From assembly GCA_000226015.1 (NCBI GenBank), contig JH155389.1:90386-116286 (forward strand): a stretch of DNA of 25,901 bases, given 5' to 3'. Under the pieces are notes generated by a model, which was given only the letters and a program-made list of their open reading frames with translations, was not told where the DNA came from and did not search any database. The position numbers were made by a program, and so were the translations under genes. Within the stretch, counting starts at the first letter, position 1. Every line of letters starts with the position of its first letter. Origin of the DNA: Mnemiopsis leidyi. Taxonomy: Eukaryota; Ctenophora; Tentaculata; Lobata; Bolinopsidae. This document shows, piece after piece, positions 11,801 through 20,800 of this stretch.

Positions 11801-14800
11801 GCCCAGATCACAGTTAACCTCGTAAGACGTGTTGATATGATAAACTGCTGCCGTCTTTATCATGACATGCTCTTCTAAACTTGGGGCATCACATTTGTAG
11901 ATGCTGCAAATGGGTGGGTTGATCCAAGTGCCATTCGAACATCTTATAGTGCTGTTGCCTATGAGCATCGCATTTTTGTTACACAATATTTTTAAGGTAG
12001 AGCTGTCATTGAAACTAGAATCCGTGATGCTTGTAACATTGAGATTGTCAATATTGGGAATGTTGCATCGCTGTAAGCAGGCAGGTCCTTCGTTCCATGA
12101 TCCATCGTATTGGCAAGTAATTGTGTCTTTTCCAAGCATATCTGCATCACTCAAACATCTGAAATTTCATAAAAATTTGGTCAACAATTTCTATCCTCAG
12201 TTGGGCGAGGTAACTTATAAAACTCCAAAATTGTTTTGAGTAACTTTAATATATCGCCAAATGATGAATCAACAATTTAAAAGAAATGATATACCGTCAA
12301 AAATCGCTAATAATTCATCAAACAGATAATTACCTATATACGAAGGTGTCGTTCCAACTATAGATTTTAGAAGAGTTGTAATTATCATACGAATTGGAAA
12401 TTACCAATGGATCTGGACATTTTTGAATATCGCAGCTTCCAGATATTAGCCATGTTCCATCATTTCCACAAGACACATTGACATTTCCATCATACCCTTT
12501 ATCACATGTAACATCATAGGTGGAGTTGATCAGATATTCAGAGAGATATTCTATATTAGAATGTGGTCCAAGTGTAGGTTTGTAACATCTGTATATCGCA
12601 CAAGTAGGTAAATCTGACCAGGTTCCGTTGTTACAGGTGATTGATGTCTTTCCATGGAGCTTTGCATTGTCATTACATGTTATGTTTATCATGCTGCTGT
12701 TGGAAAATGTTGTAGAGCTCAGAGAAGTCAGGTTGCTATTTGTTATATTTGGCAAATCACATCTTTGAAGACATTGGGGATAAATCGTCCAGGTTCCATT
12801 ATGCTGGCATTCAATTGTTTCGTTTCCGTACATGTCACTCCCATTCAAGCAACTGAAACATACTGCCTTATTTCAACAATCCCTCAAAACATTTGATAGA
12901 GTTGTGCAACCATAACAAAATAAGATTTAGCTAAATAATTTTGATTTTCATTTACCTGGAGGTGAAATGTATAATAAGTTATCTTTAGTTTTACATACCT
13001 GTAAGTAAAAGTATCGTTCCAGTTGTAATTTATAGAAGTGTTGTAGATGTCATTGGAGTTTGGGATTTTTATTGGACTAGGACAAGTTTGAAGTCCACAA
13101 TTAACACCTGTAATATTCCAGTTTCCATTTACCAAACACTCAGCTGTAACGTTTCCCTCGTACCCTTTGTCACATGTAACATTATAGGTAGAGTTTATAA
13201 TATACTCAGAGAGATCTTCTATATTAGAATGTGGTCCAAGTGTAGGTTTGTAACATCTGTATATCTCACAAGTAGGAAAATCTGACCAAGTTCCGTTGTT
13301 ACAAGTGATTGATGTGTTTCCATGGAGCTTTGCATTGTCATCACATGTTATGTTTATCATGCTGCTGTTTGAAAATGTTGTGGAGCTCAGAGAAGTCAGG
13401 TTGCTATTTGTTATATTTGGCAAATCACATCTTTGAAGACATTGGGGAGGAATCGTCCAGGTTCCATTATGCTGGCATTGAATTGTTTCGTTTCCGTACA
13501 TGTCACTTCCATTCAAGCAACTGAAACATAATATATTNNNNNNNNNNNNNNCTGTAACGTTTCCCTCGTACCCTTTATCACAAGTCACATTATAGGTGGA
13601 GTTGATCAGATACTCAGAGAGATCTTCTATCTTAGAATGTGGTCCAAGTGTAGGTTTGTAACATCTGTATATCTCACACGTAGGTAAATCTGACCAAGTT
13701 CCGTTGTTACAGGTGATTGATGTGTTTCCATGGAGATTTGCATTGTCATTACATGTTATGTTTATCATGCTGCTGTTTGAAAATGTAGTAGAGCTCAGAG
13801 AAGTTAGGTTGCTATTTGTTATATTTGGCAAATCACATCTTTGAAGACATTGGGGAGGAATCGTCCAGGTTCCATTATGCTGGCATTCAATTGTTTCGTT
13901 TCCGTACATGTCACTTCCATTCAAGCAACTGAAACATAATATATTGTTTCAGCAATTCCTCGAGACATTTGATAGAAGTGTAACTATAAAACCATAACGG
14001 AATAAGATTTGACTAAATAATTTTGATTTCAATTTACAGCTGTAAGTGAAATGTATAATATGTTATGTTGAATTTTACACACCTGTAAGTGAAGGTATCG
14101 TTCCAGCTGTAGTTTATAGAAGTGTTGTAGATGTCATTGGAGTTTGGAACTTCTATTGGACTTGGACATGTTTGAAGTCCACAAACACCTGTAATATTCC
14201 AGTTTCCATTTACCAAACACTCAGCTGTAACGTTTCCCTCGTACCCTTTATCACAAGTCACATTATAGGTGGAGTTGATCAGATATTCAGAGAGATCTTC
14301 TATATTAGAATGTGGTCCAAGTGTAGGTTTGTAACATCTGTATATCTCACAAGTAGGTAAATCTGACCAAGTTCCGTTGTTACAGGTGATTGATGTGTTT
14401 CCATGGAGCTTTGCATTGTCATTACATGTTATGTTTATCATGCTGCTGTTTGAAAATGTTGTAGAGCTCAGAGAAGTCAGGTTGCTATTTGTTATATTCG
14501 GCAAATCACATCTTTGAAGACATTGAGGAGGAATCGTCCAGGTTCCATTATGCTGGCATTCAATTGTTTCGTTTCCGTACATGTCACTTCCATTCAAGCA
14601 ACTGAAACATACTATCTTGTTTGGACAATTCCTCGAAACGTTTGAATGAAGGGTCTAGGTAATATAAAATTCACACTATATAATCTATTCGGAATTTTAA
14701 ATACCTGTAAGTGAACGTATCGTTCCAGCTGTAATTGATAGAAGTGTTGTAGATGTCATTGGAGTTTGGAATTTCAATTGGACCTGGACATGTTTGAAGT

Positions 14801-17800
14801 CCACAAACACCTGTAATATTCCAGTTTCCATTTACCAAACACTCAGCTGTAACGTTTCCATAATACCCTTTGTCACATGTAACATTATAGGTGGAGTTGA
14901 TCAGATATTCAGAGAGATATTCTATCTTAGAATGTGGTCCAAGTGTAGGCTTGTAACATCTGTATATCTCACAGGTAGGTAAATCTGACCAGGATCCGTT
15001 GTTACAGGTGATTGATGTGTTTCCATGGAGCTTTGCATTGTCATTACATGTTATGTTTATCATGCTGCTGTTTGAAAATGTTGTAGAGCTCAGAGAAGTC
15101 AGGTTGCTATTTGTTATATTTGGCAAATCACATCTTTGAAGACATTGGGGAGGAATCGTCCAGGTTCCATTATGCTGGCATTGAATTGTTTCGTTTCCGT
15201 ACATGTCACTTCCATTCAAGCAACTGAAACATACTGTCTTGTTTCAACAATGTATCAAAACTTTTGATAGTGGTGTGAAACCATAACGGAATGAGAATTG
15301 ACTAGCTAATTTTGATTTCAATCTACAGCTGAAAGTAAAATTATACAAGCTATTTGGAATTTTAAATACCTGTAAGTGAACGTATCGTTCCAGCTGTAGT
15401 TAATAGAAGTGTTGTAGATGTCATTGGAGTTTGGGATTTCAATTGGACTTGGACATGTTTGAAGTCCACAAACACCTGTAATATTCCAGTTTCCATTTAC
15501 CAAACACTCAGCTGTAACGTTTCCCTCGTACCCTTTATCACAAGTAACATTAAAGGTGGAGTTGATCAGATACTCAGAGAGATCTTCTATATTAGAATGT
15601 GGTCCAAGTGTAGGTTTGTAACATCTGTATATCTCACAAGTAGGTAAATCTGACCAAGTTCCGTTGTTACAGGTAATTGACGTGTTTCCATGGAGCTTCG
15701 CATTGTCCTTGCATGTAACATTAGTGACGGATTCGCTTGCGTATGACGTGTTCAATGTTATATTCAAGTCGATATTTTCTATGTTTGGAGTATCACATCT
15801 TTGCAAACATTCCGGATATTTCGTCCATAAACCATTACTCTGACATTTCACTGTGTCATTCCCATGTAAGTCAGTGCCATTCTGACAACTGAAATTTTGC
15901 TCGTAAGAATATGTTTTTACACTGTTGAAGTATACAGAGTGCATTTTTGAATTCTCGGTAACGATTATTGAAGGAAAAATTATCGTACCTAAACTTAATG
16001 GTGTCGTTCCAATAATATGTATCTAATGACTGAGATCGATTTGACAGTGGAACTATTTCAGGTTCAGAACATTCAACCAGAGTGCAGATTCCGTTGTATT
16101 CCCACAAACCAGTGTTGTTACAATGAGCTGATATGTTTCCTTTATATCCAGTTACACAGGTGCTTTCGTATGTGGAATTTACCTAGAGAAAGTTTGCAAA
16201 AAACCTGTAGCAATTTTAGCATTTTTTAACTCCGGACAGAAAAACAGTTAGCCAAACTTTATGTGTTTTGGAAGGATAAATAAAACCAGTATTTAAATAC
16301 TATAGTTTTGTGATATAATTACTTACGTAAAATGTGTTGTTCTTAAAGGGCTTTTGGTGATCAATCAGATTTGGTTGATCACAATAAGTCAACAGACAAA
16401 CTGGGAGAGTTGTCCAGTTTCCTAGCACACATGAAATATTCCGGGGACCTGAAATAAGATCATCTTAGTGTTGTGTCGCAGCTTCTTATCTAAAACTTAA
16501 ATGTGCATACATCATTAATCATAATTCGTCGTCAAATCTGTAGGTAAAACCTGCGATTGATTGGAAATGATTGTAAGATTGAGTAATTACAAATCAATAT
16601 TAATTCTCCACATATAAATGTTGCAGACTCTAAATCTTACCGGAAATTTCATAGTTGTGGTCACAGGTGATTAATAGTGAGGTTCCATTAACGGTGTTTG
16701 ATGAGGTGCTATTAACTGATCCATGGGCAATATTTGGCACTGGACAATCATCAGGCAAACAATCTTTTACTGTGTCATTCCATAGCCCTAAAACCGGTTA
16801 AAAACAATTATTAATAAAAAAATATGCAACCGCTACACGAGCTCCACATTGTCAGCCCAGCTTTTTATTTAAATCAATATGCTAACAATATATTGCATGT
16901 ATGTGTTATTGAGCTGCGTGATCCGAGAATTATGAACCTGGACTGTGTTAAAATTTTATCGACATACCATAGGTACACAATAAACCAGTATTTCCGCTTG
17001 TCTCGTTATAATGATATCCATTATAGCAGGAAACAGATGCTGAAGTCCCGTTCGTTATGTTGATTAAACCGCCAGCTGAGTATGTAATACCACCATGAAC
17101 AGGATTGCTTAGAGACGAGCAGAATATTTCATCACAAGTGGGCTGAACAGCCGACCAGTTTCCAAACTCCAAGCATTTTATGGTAGAAACACCTACAATA
17201 ACGAGATTTAATTTTGTCAATTTGATACCTATAACCAGAGCATTGATCAGGCAAGTTATTTATCAATTTAAGATTCTTGCACTCGAATGTTAGTTGAGAT
17301 GAAATGAGTATTGTCCTCAGTAGATTTGGAAGTTGTCATCAATGAAAAAATCAATTTAACTTCCATTTGTATCAATTTTATTTTCATATGTATCAGAGCA
17401 ATCTTTAACATAAACTTACCATTCAAGTTGTATCCGACAGAACAGTTGAATGAAACCACATCATCAATGAATGAACTATTTCCAGTAAAATTAGAAAAAC
17501 CGTTTGGAAGCAGTTTCGGAATTGGGCATTCTGAAATTCGGTGAGTCTTAAGTAAGCAAACACTGCAAATCATATATCACGATAATGAATCGGTAACTGG
17601 ATGACGTTGTTAAAAGTAGAAATTCTAGCTTCTTGTTCGGCTTGTGTTAACTTTAACAACTTTGTCCTGAAGCAAGAAACTGAATTAGCTCAGCAACGCA
17701 TGTTTACCTATTTTATAGCAAATCCCGTCATATTCCCATTGTCCGGTGCTGTTGCATGAGACACTCACGTCACCCTGGTACTTCGACTCACAAGTAATAT

Positions 17801-20800
17801 TGTATGTTGTATTGACCTGAGTTAATGACAAATCAGAACGTAAGCCAACATTTTTTCGACGAAGCAGCAGTACAGATTTAAACTTACAGTACGGTAGCTT
17901 TTTTGTTGCAGAGGCGTCTTCCATTGCTTACACAATTTGGATCTCAAGAAAGCTCTGTGTTAAGACAACTTGCTGAAGTCAGGAACGACAAGATGATTAA
18001 ATAGGCAAATTGTGACTTGAGACACCTACTATCATACTACTTACGTGAAAGTTCACAAAGGTCAGTGGTACTTGGTGGGGCCCAATGACGGGATTATCAC
18101 AGTACGTAAGGACACAAGTCGGGGTCCCGGTCCAGTTTCCAAGCAAACAAGTTATGTTGTCACTTCCTGGGTTTCGCTTTGCGTGAGGGTAGAACGATCT
18201 TGATTTCACAAAACGTGGTGAACTGATGGTTTAAATATGTACGGTACACAGATACTTTTGTAGCTTCAAATTACATTTGCTGAGGTGTATGATATCTTTC
18301 CCGTATAACTGTATTTAAACCGATGGTGTGCGTTAGTGCCACCCGCTGTTTAAATATATTGTAAACCTTGCGCAAGCATTTTTCGATTTACTGTTCAACA
18401 CGTACCATGAAGCTGATAATTGTGATCACATTTTGCCGAAACGATGGAACCATTTAAGTAGACTGACTGTATCTTATCAAAATAGCCGTTCTGAATAGTG
18501 GGTGTCGAGCAGTTATTGGGTAGGCACTTTCCAACTGTCTCATCCCACTCTCCTGATAAAGGAGTCTGTTGTAGCAGCGAACAATGAAAAACAGCAAAAA
18601 TTAACAAATGGGAAACGTAAATTTAACTCCGAACAAATCGCATGGTTTGATAATTTAAAAACTTAAATGTTGTGAAGCGGATAGTGGCAAACCATACAAG
18701 CAGGTGATTTCCATTGAAGTTGAGTTGTAAGTGTACCCGTCGTTACACTTCACTGTTGCGACAGTTCCGTTTGCTATGTTTGTTCCCGGAGCTACAGAGA
18801 ACGATATCGCTCCGTAAGTCGGGGGAGCGATGTCCGGACAGTAGATTTCTTTGCACGTCGGACTTGGAGACGACCAAGAACCAGTGTCCATACATTTGAT
18901 TGTCGAATTACCTGCAGAAGGAGGGCAAAGTTTTTCACTAACCAATATTCACGGTCACTATAATAATTTTTGCCATTATTGACATGTTAAAGTTATAAAC
19001 TCTAAGTCTAAGTCTAACACGAAATGTGATACTACTAATTTCAATTTAGTCCTTCAAAATTGACTTATAGAGATATTATACAACAAATCAGGCTCTTAAA
19101 ACGTACCGGTTAGATTGAAGCCCTTTTTGCAGGTAAAATCGACACTCTCGTCAACAAAAACTGGGGCGGAATAGTTGGAACTTCCGTTAGGATCTACTAC
19201 AGGCTGACTGCACTCTGAAGAAGTTTTGTGGCTAAAGTGTCTCCAGCAATAGCAGTCCAACTACACTGAATATTTGATAATGACACTTAGTATTTTTATC
19301 AAAAGGTGGCTTTACTGTAAGGATACTTAATTGAATCTAATTGACACGTTGACAGTTTACTAGTACGTTAACTTCTGAAGGTAATTAACTCATATCGTAT
19401 ATCGAAGAATCTTACACACATCTCTTACAATCACAGAACGTACATGAAAAGCCAAGAGAGGGGTTTACCAATTTTAGAGCAGGATGTCTTAGACCAAGTT
19501 CCGTTTGACAAACAAGATATTGAGGATAAACCATCGATTTGATAGCCTCGGTTACAGAGAACATCAACCTCCGTTTTATACGGGAATAGGCTCTGATAAC
19601 GAAATAATTTGAGGGTTCGGTGGTTTTTAACAAGTTTTGAATCACATTTCGTAGATGTCTCTATGTATCCTGTCTGTCACGTTCAAAGAAATGAAATCAT
19701 GGCAAGCTTTATGACTATAGCCATGTGTATAAAGATCCATCTAGAATAAACAAAGATAAGCTTACACTCGGTCCCAAGTTCTCAAAAGTGCCATCCTGAA
19801 CATCGACGGGTCGGGAACAGTTGACTATGTCACACCGAGATCCACCTCCCTCCCAGGTCCCTCCCTTACCGCACCTTGCTACAGGGTTACGTGCTACAAA
19901 CCCTTCGTCACACCTTCAGAAAATGTATGTCATTGCTTGCTTTGACAGGGGGTCAAGGGTCATGATGTTTAGTTGTCGTATTTTGGAAGGTGGAATATGT
20001 TAAATATTTGCAAGCTGCTCCGCTTGATTCAACAAGTAGCAGTCTACATGGGCAGTAGAAAAACTTTTTTTTTTTAACTTAGAAAAAACGTATATCTATA
20101 TATCCGTCTAATTAAATCTTGCAAGATTTTAATTCTTCTTACACGTATGTTATTTGAGTCCCATACTCTGGGTGGTTAGGAACAGTGACTGTGGAGTTCA
20201 GGACTTTAGGAGGATCGCCACATTGAACTGAAGTATTGAAGTATGACCATGTAAGCCGTGAATTGAACCATAGCACAACACCATTTCCCACTTTGAATTA
20301 GAACAGACACAACAATGTTACCTAATACAAGCATGAATGTCGTTAAGTCAAGTTGACAGTATATTATAACAGTAGGGTTATAATAACAGTACAAGATGAA
20401 GATAAACAACGCCTACCGTAAATACAACAACGCCTACCGTAAATACAGTTAGGCAAGGAGGAGTTCCAATTCCCAGTGTACTGACAAAACAGACTCTCCG
20501 ACCCATTGAGGTAGCTGCCAGGACTGCAGGAGTACTTGAGGGAGGTGTAGTAGTTGAAGGAGGTGTCTCCAGACCTCGTAGAGTTTGTTACAGTTCCCGG
20601 GTCAGTGCACCCCTCTGAGAGGACGGGTATAACTTGAGTGGATGTTTTAATGTTCAATTTTAATGCTATCAATTATCATAGATCTCAACATCAAGAATTC
20701 TATATAATAATACGATCTTAACATCAAGAATTCTATACGAAGATTGGAGCAAGTTTGTAGTACTTGGACATTCCTGCAAAGGTGATTAGCAGTTGCAGCA

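Noticed and set aside
11901..14982. Plus-strand open frames across the CCP array (11901-12239, 12654-12896, 13088-13285, 13309-13524, 14046-14360, 14794-14982)
   Set aside because: They are antisense to the CCP exons and recur because the exons recur. The minus strand has the cysteine pattern, splice sites and phase continuity.
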